Of a stretch of 64,000 nucleotides of DNA, positions 36,872 to 45,444 are shown one piece after another (the first letter of the stretch is position 1; the number at the start of each line of letters is the position of its first letter). A program made the translations under genes and the position numbers. This DNA comes from Propionibacteriaceae bacterium. GTDB lineage: Bacteria > Actinomycetota > Actinomycetes > Propionibacteriales > Propionibacteriaceae. Location of the stretch: contig JAISAO010000070.1 of NCBI GenBank assembly GCA_031266665.1, forward strand, positions 51,023 to 115,022, read 5' to 3'. The notes beneath the pieces were generated by a model. The model had not been told where the DNA came from and made no database searches. It saw only the letters and a list, made by a program, of their open reading frames with translations.

Positions 36872-36948
36872 CGCCACCACCTGGAGCCGTGATCGCGCGG
36901 CTGCCAACGCCGGACCGAGTCGCTATCGAGGGTGGCGGTCATCATCAT
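36868..36948 (-). pseudogene. Relic of duplicated PIN-toxin start
   Basis: After the AbrB stop (ATGA overlap) a short frame begins MMMTATLDSDS and stops after 26 codons. Its MTATLD start duplicates the MTATLDTNL start of the real PIN gene 71 bases downstream, and its TGA overlaps that gene's ATG. It looks like the leftover of a duplicated or earlier toxin gene that keeps translational coupling. Confidence 0.55.
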
Positions 36949-37199
36949 AGCCTGGGCTCGCGACTGTCGTAGAAGCCGCTGGCGTCCTCCAGGGGCGGCG
37001 TGCCCGGCTCGATCCAGGCGTGGAAACGGGCGGACAACTCGTCCCAGGTCTCGCGCCGCCGCAGCACCGTCTGACCGTCTGGGCCGAGCTGGAAGACAAC
37101 CGTGTCCCCCGGGCTCAACCCGAGCTGGCGGCGGAGTTGGACCGGGATGACGATCTGCCCCTTGCTGGAGATGGTGGCGGTCAACACGTTATCACCCAC
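36945..37199 (-). CDS. AbrB/SpoVT-type antitoxin
   Basis: 84 residues. N-terminal swapped-hairpin AbrB DNA-binding domain (TATISSKGQIVIPVQLRRQL, then GLSPGDTVVFQL); C-terminal helix DELSARFHAWIEPG expected to bind the toxin. A near twin lies at 58961-59218. The upstream ~55 bases are also conserved between the two loci, pointing to a shared operator. Confidence 0.85.
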   Translation of the reverse strand: MGDNVLTATISSKGQIVIPVQLRRQLGLSPGDTVVFQLGPDGQTVLRRRETWDELSARFHAWIEPGTPPLEDASGFYDSREPRL

Positions 37200-37441
37200 T
37201 TTTCTACTATCGTCTTACCTCATATCATACGCCTTACCTAACTGGCGGCGGCAGCCGGGTGGCCTAGGCGGCCAACCCGTCCACCGTCATGACCTCCAGC
37301 TTGACCTGTCCGGGCCACTCGGCCAGCACCGACCGGGCTGTGGCCGCCGCCTGGGTCGAGTCTGACCGCCGCGCGGCGACCTGGCGCCGCCGGGAGGGCC
37401 GAGCGGGCTTCCCGATTTATGACGAATCTGTCACCAGACTG

Positions 37442-37469
37442 TTGACTTTGACACCGACTCTGCTAGATT
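37442..37469 (+). promoter_or_regulatory. Promoter of narK copy 1
   Basis: TTGACT at 37442-37447 and TAGATT at 37464-37469, separated by 16 bases, in a local AT-rich island. Transcription would start around 37476, inside the dyad described next. Confidence 0.6.
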
Positions 37470-37473
37470 GACA

Positions 37474-37505
37474 CCACTCTAACTAGTTAAATCTAGTTAG
37501 AGTGG
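37474..37505 (+). promoter_or_regulatory. Operator dyad over narK transcription start
   Basis: Perfect inverted repeat: arm CCACTCTAACTAG, 6-base centre TTAAAT, and the exact complementary arm. It lies immediately after the -10 box, the classic position for a repressor. A related motif (ACTAGTCAAATCT on the minus strand, against ACTAGTTAAATCT here) occurs upstream of narK2, so one regulator may control both units. The ArsR-like protein encoded at 39262-40050 is the nearest candidate. Confidence 0.65.
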
Positions 37506-37566
37506 GCTCCTCCGCTCGCGCGACCACCCGCGTCATCGTTGACGCCAGCCGATGAAAGGCTTCGCC

Positions 37567-39012
37567 ATGGCTTCCGAGACCCACCAACTACACTTCCGCC
37601 CCGGCCGTTGGATCGACCACTGGGACCCCGAGGACAGCGTCCAGTGGCAGGCCCAGGGGCAGAAGATAGCCCGCCAGAACCTCAAGTACTCGGTCTACGC
37701 CGAGTTCTTGGGCTTCGTCGTCTGGCAGCTGTGGAGCATCGTGGTGGTCTCCCTCAACGGCTGGTACGGCTTCAGCTTCGACAGCTCGCAGCAGTTCTGG
37801 CTGATCTCGCTGCCCAGCCTGGTCGGGGCCACCTTGCGCTTCCCCTACACCTTCATGGTGTCGCGGCTGGGCGGGCGCAACTGGACCATCTGCTCGGCCA
37901 GTCTGCTGCTGATCCCGACCGTCGCCATGAGCCTGGCCATCGCCCACCATCCCGGCCCCGACGGCACGGGCGGCACCAGCTACGGCGTCATGCTGCTAGT
38001 GGCCGCCCTGGGCGGCTTCGGCGGCGGCAACTTCGCCAGCTCGATGGCCAACATCACCTTCTTCTTCCCCCAGCGCACCAAGGGCTGGGCGCTGGGCCTG
38101 AACGCCGCCGGCGGCAATATCGGCGCCGCCGTCTCCCAGTTCGTCGTGCCCATCATCATCACCGTGACGGCGGCCGGCGTCACCGGAACAGGCCAGCGCG
38201 TCGTCAACCTGCCCATCGCCGGCTGGTTCTGGATCCCCTTCATCGTCTTGGCCATCGTCTTGGCGGCCACCCGCATGCACAACCTCAGCTCCGCCAAGAC
38301 CGATTTCGGCGGTTACGCCGCCGCCCTCAAAGACCCCCACCTGTGGCTGCTCAGCTTCCTCTACATCGGCACCTTCGGCTCCTTCATCGGCCTGGCCGGG
38401 GCCTTCCCCAAGCTGATCAAGGACCAGTTCCCGGCCTACTCGACCATCCAACTGGGCGCGGTCGGCGTCGGCCTGGCCTTCCTCGGCCCGTTGGTCGGCT
38501 CCCTGGCCCGGCCCTACGGCGGCCGGTTGGCCGACCGGGTCGGCGGCGCCAAGGTGACGGTGGCCGCCTTCGTGGTCATGATCCTGGCCAGCCTGGCCGC
38601 CATCCGCAGCCTCGGCGCCGGGGCCGGCTTCTGGGCCTTCCTGGCCTGTTTCATGGTCTTGTTCGTGGCCACGGGCGTGGGCAACGGCTCGATGTACAAG
38701 ATGATCCCGACCGTCTTCGCCTTCCGGGCCGGCCAGGCCGACGCTCAGTTCAAGTCGGCCGGCATCTCGACCGAGCGCAAGACCTCGGCCGCCCTGGGCG
38801 TCGTCTCGGCCTTCGGGGCCTACGGCGGCTTCCTCATCCCCCAGGCCTTCAACGGCGCCTTGAAACTGCGCGACCACTTGGACGAGTCGGTCAAAGTGGT
38901 GGAGGGCTACAAGCTCGGCCTGTGGTGGTTGCTGGCGGCCTACGTGGTCTTCCTGATCGTCACCGTCGCGGTCTACATCCTGCCCTACGCCAAACGGGGC
39001 GTCCGGGTGTGA
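37567..39012 (+). CDS. narK: Nitrate/nitrite MFS transporter, copy 1
   Basis: 481 residues from ATG 37567, twelve predicted membrane helices. Nitrate-porter signatures are clear: GGGNFASSMANITFFFP in helix 5 with the following GWALGLNAAGGNIG, and the second motif GVGNGSMYKMIP in helix 11. Start 37567 is favoured over 37552 because AAAGG lies seven bases before it. A ~30-residue insert around 155-165 and 200-210 lies in loops. Preceded by its own promoter and dyad. Confidence 0.93.
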   Translation: MASETHQLHFRPGRWIDHWDPEDSVQWQAQGQKIARQNLKYSVYAEFLGFVVWQLWSIVVVSLNGWYGFSFDSSQQFWLISLPSLVGATLRFPYTFMVSRLGGRNWTICSASLLLIPTVAMSLAIAHHPGPDGTGGTSYGVMLLVAALGGFGGGNFASSMANITFFFPQRTKGWALGLNAAGGNIGAAVSQFVVPIIITVTAAGVTGTGQRVVNLPIAGWFWIPFIVLAIVLAATRMHNLSSAKTDFGGYAAALKDPHLWLLSFLYIGTFGSFIGLAGAFPKLIKDQFPAYSTIQLGAVGVGLAFLGPLVGSLARPYGGRLADRVGGAKVTVAAFVVMILASLAAIRSLGAGAGFWAFLACFMVLFVATGVGNGSMYKMIPTVFAFRAGQADAQFKSAGISTERKTSAALGVVSAFGAYGGFLIPQAFNGALKLRDHLDESVKVVEGYKLGLWWLLAAYVVFLIVTVAVYILPYAKRGVRV

Positions 39013-39261
39013 CGGCGGGCCGGACACGCGGCCACGACCACGACCACGAGCCGGAGGCGAACCACGATCACGACGGCCCGGACGCGAGACCAACACCACG
39101 ATCAATCAGACGACGGGCGGCGGCTCTCCGAACGGACGGGCGGTCGGATCGGTCGGTCGGTCGCCCACGACGGCCGATCCAGCGAGCGGCGAGTCCCCGG
39201 CCGATCCCCCGAAGTCAGTCCCTCGGGGTCGATCCCCCGGGGTCGGTCCGGTCGTCCGGGG

Positions 39262-40050
39262 TCAGGCGGCGGTCTCGGCCAGGTCGGCCAGCAGGTCGTC
39301 GACCGAGGCTCGCCGTTCGTCCTCCTGGGGCAGGCGCATCGGCACGCTGGTCAACTCCTCCGCCGGCGCTGGCCCCAGCCAGCCCTGGCAGAGATGGGAC
39401 TCGACCTGGGGGCACAGCTCGACCACCCGCTGGCTGGAGCGCAGCTCGGCCAGCGAGCCGTTGATCATGCCGACGTGGAGCTGACAGACGACCTGGGGGG
39501 CGCCGGCGGCCGTGCCGGTGAAAGGACAGTTGTGGAGCAGCAGGTGGGGCCTGGGGGAGCGGCGCAGCTCGGGCGCGAACCAGAGGGCGTCGAGCTTGTC
39601 CACCACCCGCTTGGCGATGTCGTCCTCGTCGAAGGTCTCGTAGGGGGCCGGGCGCGAGGTCAGGTAGCCGCCCCAGTCGATCCCGACCTGGTACATCTCG
39701 GCCGCCGCCTCGGGATACTTGGCGGCGATGGTGCGTGTCAGGATCTCGGCCAGCAGGCGATAGCCCTGGGCCCGCTCGTGGGTCTGGTTGGGCAATGTCC
39801 CGCTGTAGAGGACGCGGCGGCGCCCGGGCTGGCCGCTGGCCTCGGTCTGACGCTCGGCCAGGCCGGAGTCGACCAGCGACTCCAGGTGGAAGCGGGCGGT
39901 GTTGAGGTGGACCCCCACCAACTCGGCCACCTGGGCCGTCGACAAGGGGGCCTTGGCGTCGCGCAGGAGCTGGATGATGTGGGTGCGGCGCCCGCCCCGG
40001 TCCGTGCCGCCGGTGGTGCCGTCGTAGACGTGGGACGCCTTCACCGCCAT
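39262..40050 (-). CDS. ArsR/DeoR-type transcriptional regulator with C-terminal cysteine set
   Basis: 262 residues. Winged helix at residues ~20-80 (LSTAQVAELVGVHLNTARFH, LVDSGLAERQ). The C-terminal domain contains four cysteines in NCPF, VCQLH, ELCPQ and HLCQG (spacings 13, 23 and 7), the layout of SufR-like regulators that carry an iron-sulfur cluster. ATG at 40050 with GGAGG four bases upstream. Position beside narK suggests an oxygen- or NO-responsive regulator of nitrate respiration, comparable in role to ArnR of corynebacteria; this is inference. Convergent with narK. Confidence 0.75.
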   Translation of the reverse strand: MAVKASHVYDGTTGGTDRGGRRTHIIQLLRDAKAPLSTAQVAELVGVHLNTARFHLESLVDSGLAERQTEASGQPGRRRVLYSGTLPNQTHERAQGYRLLAEILTRTIAAKYPEAAAEMYQVGIDWGGYLTSRPAPYETFDEDDIAKRVVDKLDALWFAPELRRSPRPHLLLHNCPFTGTAAGAPQVVCQLHVGMINGSLAELRSSQRVVELCPQVESHLCQGWLGPAPAEELTSVPMRLPQEDERRASVDDLLADLAETAA

Positions 40051-40293
40051 GCTTCCTCCAACCGTCGAGGGGCTCCTACCGTCGAGGGGCCTCCAGTCGC
40101 CAGGGGGCCGATCGGCCAGGCCGCTCCTGAGCCCCGACCCCCCGCTTCTCGACCACCGAGCGACCCCATCCGGGCGGCTGACGGCGGCCCCGACGCTCAA
40201 CGGACGTCCAGTCCGCCATCGCGCCGACCCCACCGCCATAACACCCGCCTGGCGCCGCTCGCCAGGCCGATCATCGGCGGATCGGGGCTGAGT

Positions 40294-41382
40294 CTAACCA
40301 AGGATTCCCTGGTCTGTCGTCTCAAAGTCGAGTTTTTCCAAATCAAATCGCAGGAGCACCCATTTACCCGGTTGCAACCAAGCGTGGCGGGCCGCCCCCG
40401 GGGGCAGGATCAGGTTCGGGGCGGCCTCGAATCCCAGCAACAGCCCGCTGGCCACGGTGGTCACGCCGGTCAGGCGGAAAGCCCCCTCGCCCGGGCCGGC
40501 GGCCGGGTCCACCGCCACGGCCTCCTGGGGCAGATAGACCGTGGCCGCCCCCCGGGCTCGGGCCGCCCCCGCCAGCGGCCAACGCCCGAAGACGGTCTCG
40601 ACCAGACCGTCGGCCACCGTCCCCGGGACCCGGCCGACGCCGGCCAGGTCGGCCGCGAAACCGGCCCGGGGCCGTCCCAGGACCCGCTCGGCCTCCCCGG
40701 CGTCGGCCACCGCCCCGGCCTCGAGCACGATCACCTTGTCGGCCAAGGCGGTCAGGTCGAGCAGGGCGTGGGTGGCGATCAGGCAGGTGGTGGAGCGCCG
40801 CTCCAACTCGGCCGCCAGTCCGGCCCTCAGCTCGGCCGCCGCCCGCAGGTCGAGGCTGGCGAAGGGCTCGTCCAACAGCAACAGGGCCGGATCGGCCGCC
40901 AGCGCCCGGGCCAGGGCCACCCGGGCCTTCTGGCCGCCAGACAGCTGTGACCCCCGGGCGGCGGCCAGCCCGGCCAGCCCCAGGCCCTCGATCAGCTCGC
41001 CCGCCCGCCGGGCCGCCTCCCGGGCCGGCCGCCCCTGGGCCTTGGGGCCGTACTCAATGTTGGCCCGCACGCTCAGATGGGGGAAGACGTGGGGCTCTTG
41101 GCCCAGGGTGACGACGCCCCGGCGGTGCGGCGGCGCCCAGTCGCGCCGGCCGGGGCCGTCCAGGCGGCGCCCGTCCAAGGTGATCGTGCCGACGGCCAAG
41201 CGGAGGTGGCCGGCCAAGGCTCCTAACAAGGTGGATTTGCCTGAGCCGTTGGGCCCGATCAGGCCGATCCGCTCCCCCGGGGCGGCCTCCAGGGCGACCC
41301 GCAGGGTGAAGCCGAGACGGCGGACCGTGATCGCGGCCGTCAGACGACCGGGGCCTTTCTCATCCCATTTAGGCCGTCCCAT
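40294..41382 (-). CDS. modC: Molybdate ABC transporter ATP-binding protein
   Basis: 362 residues. Walker A GPNGSGKST, signature LSGGQKARVAL, Walker B LLLLDEP, and a C-terminal TOBE-like molybdate-binding region (~residues 280-350, including VYLPQEAVAV and LTGVTTVASGLLLGFE). ATG at 41382 overlaps the modB end by 14 bases. Drives molybdate uptake. Confidence 0.9.
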   Translation of the reverse strand: MGRPKWDEKGPGRLTAAITVRRLGFTLRVALEAAPGERIGLIGPNGSGKSTLLGALAGHLRLAVGTITLDGRRLDGPGRRDWAPPHRRGVVTLGQEPHVFPHLSVRANIEYGPKAQGRPAREAARRAGELIEGLGLAGLAAARGSQLSGGQKARVALARALAADPALLLLDEPFASLDLRAAAELRAGLAAELERRSTTCLIATHALLDLTALADKVIVLEAGAVADAGEAERVLGRPRAGFAADLAGVGRVPGTVADGLVETVFGRWPLAGAARARGAATVYLPQEAVAVDPAAGPGEGAFRLTGVTTVASGLLLGFEAAPNLILPPGAARHAWLQPGKWVLLRFDLEKLDFETTDQGILG

Positions 41383-42262
41383 CGACTCCGCCCAGCCGAG
41401 CCGCGCCGGCCCGATCCCGCGTCCGCCGGCCCCGTCCCAGCCGAGCCGTCCCCGTCCGGGCGCCCCGGCCTCCCTCCGCCCGTGGGGCCAGGGCGCCAGA
41501 GCCGGCCAGCAGGGCGATGGAGACGGCGATCAGGACGACCGACAGGGCCACGGCCACGTCCTGGCCGACGCCGCCGCCGTTGAAGGCCGTGTAGATGGCC
41601 AGGGGCATGGTCTGGGTGTGGCCGGGCAGGTTGCCGGCGAACAGGGCGGTGGCCCCGAACTCGCCCAGCGCCCGGGCGAAGCAGAGCACCACGCCGCCGC
41701 GCAGGGCGGGGGCCAACAGGGGCCAGGTGACGGTGGCGAAGACCCGGGAGGGGGCGGCCCCGAGGGAGGCGGCGGCGCGGGCGTAGCCGTCGCCGACCGC
41801 CCGCAACGCCCCCTCGGCGCTGACCACCAGGAAGGGCAGGGCGACGAAGGTCTGGGCCACCACCACGGCCGCCGTGGTGAAAGGCAGGGTGATCCCGCCC
41901 AGGGCCAGCACCCGGCCCAGCAGCCCCCGCCGGCCCAGCCAATAGAGCAGGGCCACGCCCGAGACCATCGGCGGCAGCACCAACGGCGCCAGGCCGACGG
42001 CCCGCAGCCAGGTGGCCGCCCGGGGCGGGCAGCGGGCCAGGGCCAGGGCGGCCGGCAGCCCCAGCAGGACGCAGGCCGCCGTCGACACCAGGGCCGTCAC
42101 CAGGGTCAGGCCGAGGGCCGACAGGGCGGCCGGTGTGGCCAGGGCGGCGGGCAGCCGGGGCCAGTCGGCCTGGACCAGCAGGGCGGCCACCGGGCCGACC
42201 ACGAAGACCAGGCCGACCAGGGCCAAGGGCGTGGCCCAGCGGGGCAGCCCTAGAGCGGTCAC
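41369..42262 (-). CDS. modB: Molybdate ABC transporter permease
   Basis: 297 residues with about five to six membrane helices and the permease EAA loop segment YARAAASLGAAPSRVFATV; the ModB family phrase ALGEFGATALFAGNLPG is present. GTG at 42262 overlaps the modA stop as GTGA. The last ~35 residues are an Arg/Gly-rich tail that overlaps modC. Confidence 0.92.
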   Translation of the reverse strand: MTALGLPRWATPLALVGLVFVVGPVAALLVQADWPRLPAALATPAALSALGLTLVTALVSTAACVLLGLPAALALARCPPRAATWLRAVGLAPLVLPPMVSGVALLYWLGRRGLLGRVLALGGITLPFTTAAVVVAQTFVALPFLVVSAEGALRAVGDGYARAAASLGAAPSRVFATVTWPLLAPALRGGVVLCFARALGEFGATALFAGNLPGHTQTMPLAIYTAFNGGGVGQDVAVALSVVLIAVSIALLAGSGALAPRAEGGRGARTGTARLGRGRRTRDRAGAARLGGVDGTA

Positions 42263-43155
42263 GCCGGGCTTGAGCCGGCGGCCGGGGCCGGGTTCAAGAA
42301 GCCGTATCCGGCCAGCACGGCCTGCCCCTCGGGGCCGAGGATGTAATCGACGAAGGCCTGGGCCAGCTCGGCCTGGGGAGCCGCCTGGAGGGCGACGATG
42401 GGGTAGGTGGTGCGGGCCGCCGCCGCCACCGCCGGGTCGTCCGGCAGGGCCACGACCGCCACATCGGCCCCGGCCGCCGCCGCGTCGGTGGCGTAGACCA
42501 GGCCGGCGTCGGCCTCGCCCAGGGCGACCTTGGTCAGCACGGCTTTGACGTTCTGCTCCAGGCTGGCCGGGGAGACGGTCAGGGAGGCCGCCGCGAAGAC
42601 CCGCTGGGCGGCCGCCCCGCAGGGCACCTCGGGGGCGCAGACCACGGTGGTGATGTTGGGGTCGGCCAGGTCGGACAGGGCACCGACGCCGGCCGGGTTG
42701 GCCGCCGGCACGGCCACCACCAAGCTGTTGGCGGCGAAGGTGATCGGGGCGACGGCCTCGCCCGAGGCCACCAGCTTGTCCATGTTGGCCTGGTCGGCCG
42801 AGGCGAAGACGTCGGCCGGGGCGCCGCCTTGGATCTGGGTCACCAAGGTGGACGAGCCGTCGAAGCTGAGGCTGACGCTGACGCCGGGGTGGGCGGCCTC
42901 GAAGGCCCGCCCCAAGTCGGTGAAGCTCTCGGTCAAGGAGGCCGCGGCCAAGACCAGCAGCTCACGCGCCTCGGCCGAGGTCTCGGCCGGGGTCCCGGTT
43001 GAAGTCTCGGTCCCGCTGCCGTCCGTGGTGGCGGGGTTGTCCGTTGGGCCGCCGGCGCAGGCGGTCAGGCTCAGGGCCAGGGCCAGGGCGGCCAGGGGCG
43101 CCCGGGCGAAGCGGCGAAGGAAGTGTCCAGTCGACACTGACAGGGTGTGGTTCAT
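42259..43155 (-). CDS. modA: Molybdate-binding lipoprotein
   Basis: 298 residues. Lipoprotein signal peptide with lipobox LTAC at about residue 30. ModA motifs follow: LLVLAAASLTESF, FDGSSTLVTQIQGGAPADVFASAD (read in pieces), GLVYATDAAA, YPIVAL. Binds molybdate/tungstate outside the membrane and feeds ModBC. ATG at 43155 is only 34 bases from the divergent moeA start, so the two promoters must be intertwined with the coding starts. Confidence 0.92.
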   Translation of the reverse strand: MNHTLSVSTGHFLRRFARAPLAALALALSLTACAGGPTDNPATTDGSGTETSTGTPAETSAEARELLVLAAASLTESFTDLGRAFEAAHPGVSVSLSFDGSSTLVTQIQGGAPADVFASADQANMDKLVASGEAVAPITFAANSLVVAVPAANPAGVGALSDLADPNITTVVCAPEVPCGAAAQRVFAAASLTVSPASLEQNVKAVLTKVALGEADAGLVYATDAAAAGADVAVVALPDDPAVAAAARTTYPIVALQAAPQAELAQAFVDYILGPEGQAVLAGYGFLNPAPAAGSSPA

Positions 43156-43189
43156 GACGCTATAGTAGCAGCCGGAGATAGTTGAAACC

Positions 43190-44548
43190 ATGATTAGTCG
43201 GTTTAATTCGGAGATGAACCGAACCAGTCGTTCGGTCGAGCAACATCTGACCGCCGTCTTGGCCCTAGCCGGGGTGCCGGTCGGGGAGTCCGTCCCGCTG
43301 GACCAGGCGGCCGGGCGGGTCTTGGCCGAGGACTTGGTGGCCGAGTTCGCCCTGCCCCGCTTCGCCAACTCGGCCATGGACGGCTTCGCCCTGCGCCATC
43401 ACGACCTGGCCCTGCTATCGGCCGACGGCCTGCCCCTGGCCGGGCGCCTGCTGGCCGGGGACTCCCCCCAGCCGCTGCCGGCGGGCCAGGCCGTCCGCAT
43501 CATGACCGGCGCCCCCTTGCCCGCCGGGGCCGACACGGTGGTGCCTTTGGAGAGGGCGACGGAGCGGGCCGGACGGGTGGTGCTGGCGCCAGAGGTGGCA
43601 ACGGAGACGCTGGCGGTGACGGGGACAATAGCGGATGGCCGGCCGGCGGCGGGGGCCGGCCACCAACGGCCTGGCGGCCCCGACCAGGCCACGGCCCGGG
43701 GGCGGGAGGTGGTGTCGCCGGAGCCAGCCATCGTCCGGGGGGCCAATGTCCGCCACCCGGGCGAAGATGTGGCCCCAGGGCAACTGGTCTTGACCAGGGG
43801 TTGTCGTCTGGGGCCGCGCCATCTGGCGGCCGCCGCCGCTTGCGGCCGAGACCGGCTGACGGTGGCCCGCCGGCCCCAGGTGGCCGTGGTGATGACCGGC
43901 GACGAGCTGACCGCCCCCGGGGCGGCCCTGGGGGCGGCGACAGTGGCCAACTGCAACGGCCCCTATCTGGTGGCCGCCGTCGCCCAGGCCGGGGGCGAGG
44001 TGGTGGAGGCACGACGGACGGGCGACGACGAGGCCGTCCTGGAAGCCGTTCTGGAAGGCTTGACGGCCGACCTGATCGTGGTCACGGGGGACGCCTCGGC
44101 CGGCGACCGGGATGTGGCCCGCGCTCTGCTGGGACGGGAGGGGGTCGAGTTCGTCCGGGTGCGGATGCGGCCGGGCCAGCCCCAGGGGGCGGGCCGCTGG
44201 CGGGGGCGGGCGGTCCTCAGCCTGCCCGGCAACCCGGTCAGCGTGGCGGTGTCGGCCGCCGTCTTCCTGCGGCCCCTGCTCCAGGCCTGGCTGGGGGCCG
44301 CGCCGCCGGCCCTCGGCCAGGCCCGCCTGACCCAGGGCTGGAAGTCTCCGACCGGCAAACGCCAGTTCATGCCCGTCCGCCCGACCACCGCCGCCGACGG
44401 CCGTCTGGAGGCCGCCCCGGCCGCCCCGGTCGGGGCCGGCTCCCACCTGGTGGCCTCCCTGGCCGGGGCCGACGCCCTGGCCGTCATTCCCGAGGATTGG
44501 GGAGAGGCAGCGGCCGGGGCGATGGTGGAGTTGGTGGAACTGGACTAG
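43190..44548 (+). CDS. moeA: Molybdopterin molybdenumtransferase, divergent
   Basis: 452 residues. MoeA architecture is intact: FANSAMDGFA near residue 60, IMTGAPLPAGADTVVP, GANVRHPGEDV, MTGDEL and the C-terminal SLPGNPVSV plus domain IV. An insertion of ~25 residues follows TGTIADG. Active-site segments are altered: the usual TGGVSVGD/E reads TGDASAGD and the usual KPGKP reads RPGQP, so both normally conserved lysines are missing. It inserts Mo into adenylylated molybdopterin. Start could also be ATG 43214. Confidence 0.88.
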   Translation: MISRFNSEMNRTSRSVEQHLTAVLALAGVPVGESVPLDQAAGRVLAEDLVAEFALPRFANSAMDGFALRHHDLALLSADGLPLAGRLLAGDSPQPLPAGQAVRIMTGAPLPAGADTVVPLERATERAGRVVLAPEVATETLAVTGTIADGRPAAGAGHQRPGGPDQATARGREVVSPEPAIVRGANVRHPGEDVAPGQLVLTRGCRLGPRHLAAAAACGRDRLTVARRPQVAVVMTGDELTAPGAALGAATVANCNGPYLVAAVAQAGGEVVEARRTGDDEAVLEAVLEGLTADLIVVTGDASAGDRDVARALLGREGVEFVRVRMRPGQPQGAGRWRGRAVLSLPGNPVSVAVSAAVFLRPLLQAWLGAAPPALGQARLTQGWKSPTGKRQFMPVRPTTAADGRLEAAPAAPVGAGSHLVASLAGADALAVIPEDWGEAAAGAMVELVELD

Positions 44549-44560
44549 CGGCTGGCTGAC

Positions 44561-44723
44561 CTAGATGGTTAATTCCAAGCCATGGACTCGTCCTCACGCC
44601 CAGACGACGCGCCGGCGGCGTCATCGTCGGTCGGCGATTCCACACAACGCCACCCACCACTTCCATGCCGGCCCGCCCTCTGAGCGCGAATCCATCGCCC
44701 AGCCCTTGGAATTAACCATCTAG
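44561..44723. mobile_element. MITE-like element with 19-bp terminal inverted repeats
   Basis: Perfect inverted repeats CTAGATGGTTAATTCCAAG (44561-44579) and its complement (44705-44723) enclose 125 bases without coding potential. The outermost CTAG is self-complementary and could be a 4-bp target duplication flanking 15-bp repeats. The AT-rich ends stand out against the surrounding DNA. It sits 12 bases after the moeA stop. An imperfect internal GC-rich hairpin occurs near 44612-44638. Confidence 0.6.
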
Positions 44724-44928
44724 CGGACCGCCCGGCGTGGCGGCGCGGACCGCTGTCGATCAGCGGTGCCAAGAAGCGACCGTCGCCCCGTGGGATGGCA
44801 GACCTCAGCCCAACTCCACCGATGCTGCGGTGGGGCCAGCGGCGGCGGGCCGGTTAAGCCCACTGACCGCCGGGCTGAGGACGGCCGGCCCTGCCAGGGT
44901 GGGTGGCCGGGGGCGGCGTCGAGACGGC

Positions 44929-45171
44929 TCAGCCGCCGGCCGTGGGCGGCAACACGTCCACTGTGGCTCCGGGCGAGACCAATTGGTCCGAGTCCGCCCG
45001 CCGGCCGTCGATCAGGTAGGTCGAGCGGGCCAGCACCGGGGCCAGTCCCGGATGGCGGGCGGCGGCGGTCGCCACCACCTCCCCCAGCCGGCCGGCGGCG
45101 ATCTCCTCCTGGGAGCGGCCGGCGGCCTGACGGGCGGCGGCGAAATAGCGCACCAAGACTGTCTCAGACAT
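44929..45171 (-). CDS. moaD: Molybdopterin synthase small (sulfur carrier) subunit
   Basis: 80 residues, ubiquitin-like fold: VLVRYFAAARQAAG at the start and the terminal diglycine that is adenylylated by MoeB and thiocarboxylated. Last gene of the nar-moa operon; its ATG overlaps the upstream DUF6457 stop by eight bases (ATGTCTGA). Confidence 0.92.
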   Translation of the reverse strand: MSETVLVRYFAAARQAAGRSQEEIAAGRLGEVVATAAARHPGLAPVLARSTYLIDGRRADSDQLVSPGATVDVLPPTAGG

Positions 45172-45427
45172 CCTCGGCCTCGAAGTTCTGGGCCAGTCGG
45201 ACCGTGCGTTCGATGGCGTCGGCCACGACCATGGCCGACCCGCCCCCCCGGGCGGCGGCGTAGCCGGCGGCGAAAGCCGCCACCGGCCCGGCCGGGTGGC
45301 TGACGGTGTGGGCGATGGACCGGACCGCGGCCAATAATTGGGCCACGTCCGGTCCCTCCAGACCGGTCAGATCGAGTTCTCCCCGCAGGGCTTCCAACCA
45401 ACCTTCCAGCAAGTCGAATTCAGCCAT
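45164..45427 (-). CDS. DUF6457 protein of Moco operon
   Basis: 87 residues, all helical. WLEALRGELDL, LLAAVRSIAHTVSHPAGPVAAF and AAGYAAARGGG match the DUF6457 family, small proteins found beside mobA and moaD in actinobacteria. ATG at 45427 with AAAGGA nine bases upstream. Function unknown; constant linkage suggests a part in molybdenum-cofactor maturation. Confidence 0.75.
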   Translation of the reverse strand: MAEFDLLEGWLEALRGELDLTGLEGPDVAQLLAAVRSIAHTVSHPAGPVAAFAAGYAAARGGGSAMVVADAIERTVRLAQNFEAEDV

Positions 45428-45444
45428 GGTGCGATTCCTTTCTG

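Larger units (their letters stand above)
37200..37566. other. Intergenic region upstream of narK copy 1
   Basis: 367 bases. The first ~60 bases repeat the leader of the other AbrB gene. On the minus strand a ~35-codon frame (37266-37390) ending EWPGQVKLEVMTVDGLAA looks like a C-terminal gene fragment, but no start is present. The last 130 bases hold the narK promoter and a large dyad (separate entries). Confidence 0.5.

Noticed and set aside
37539..39464. 641-codon plus-strand frame overlapping narK copy 1 in another frame
   Set aside because: Arg/Pro-rich shadow; narK occupies the same DNA with clear helices and signatures.
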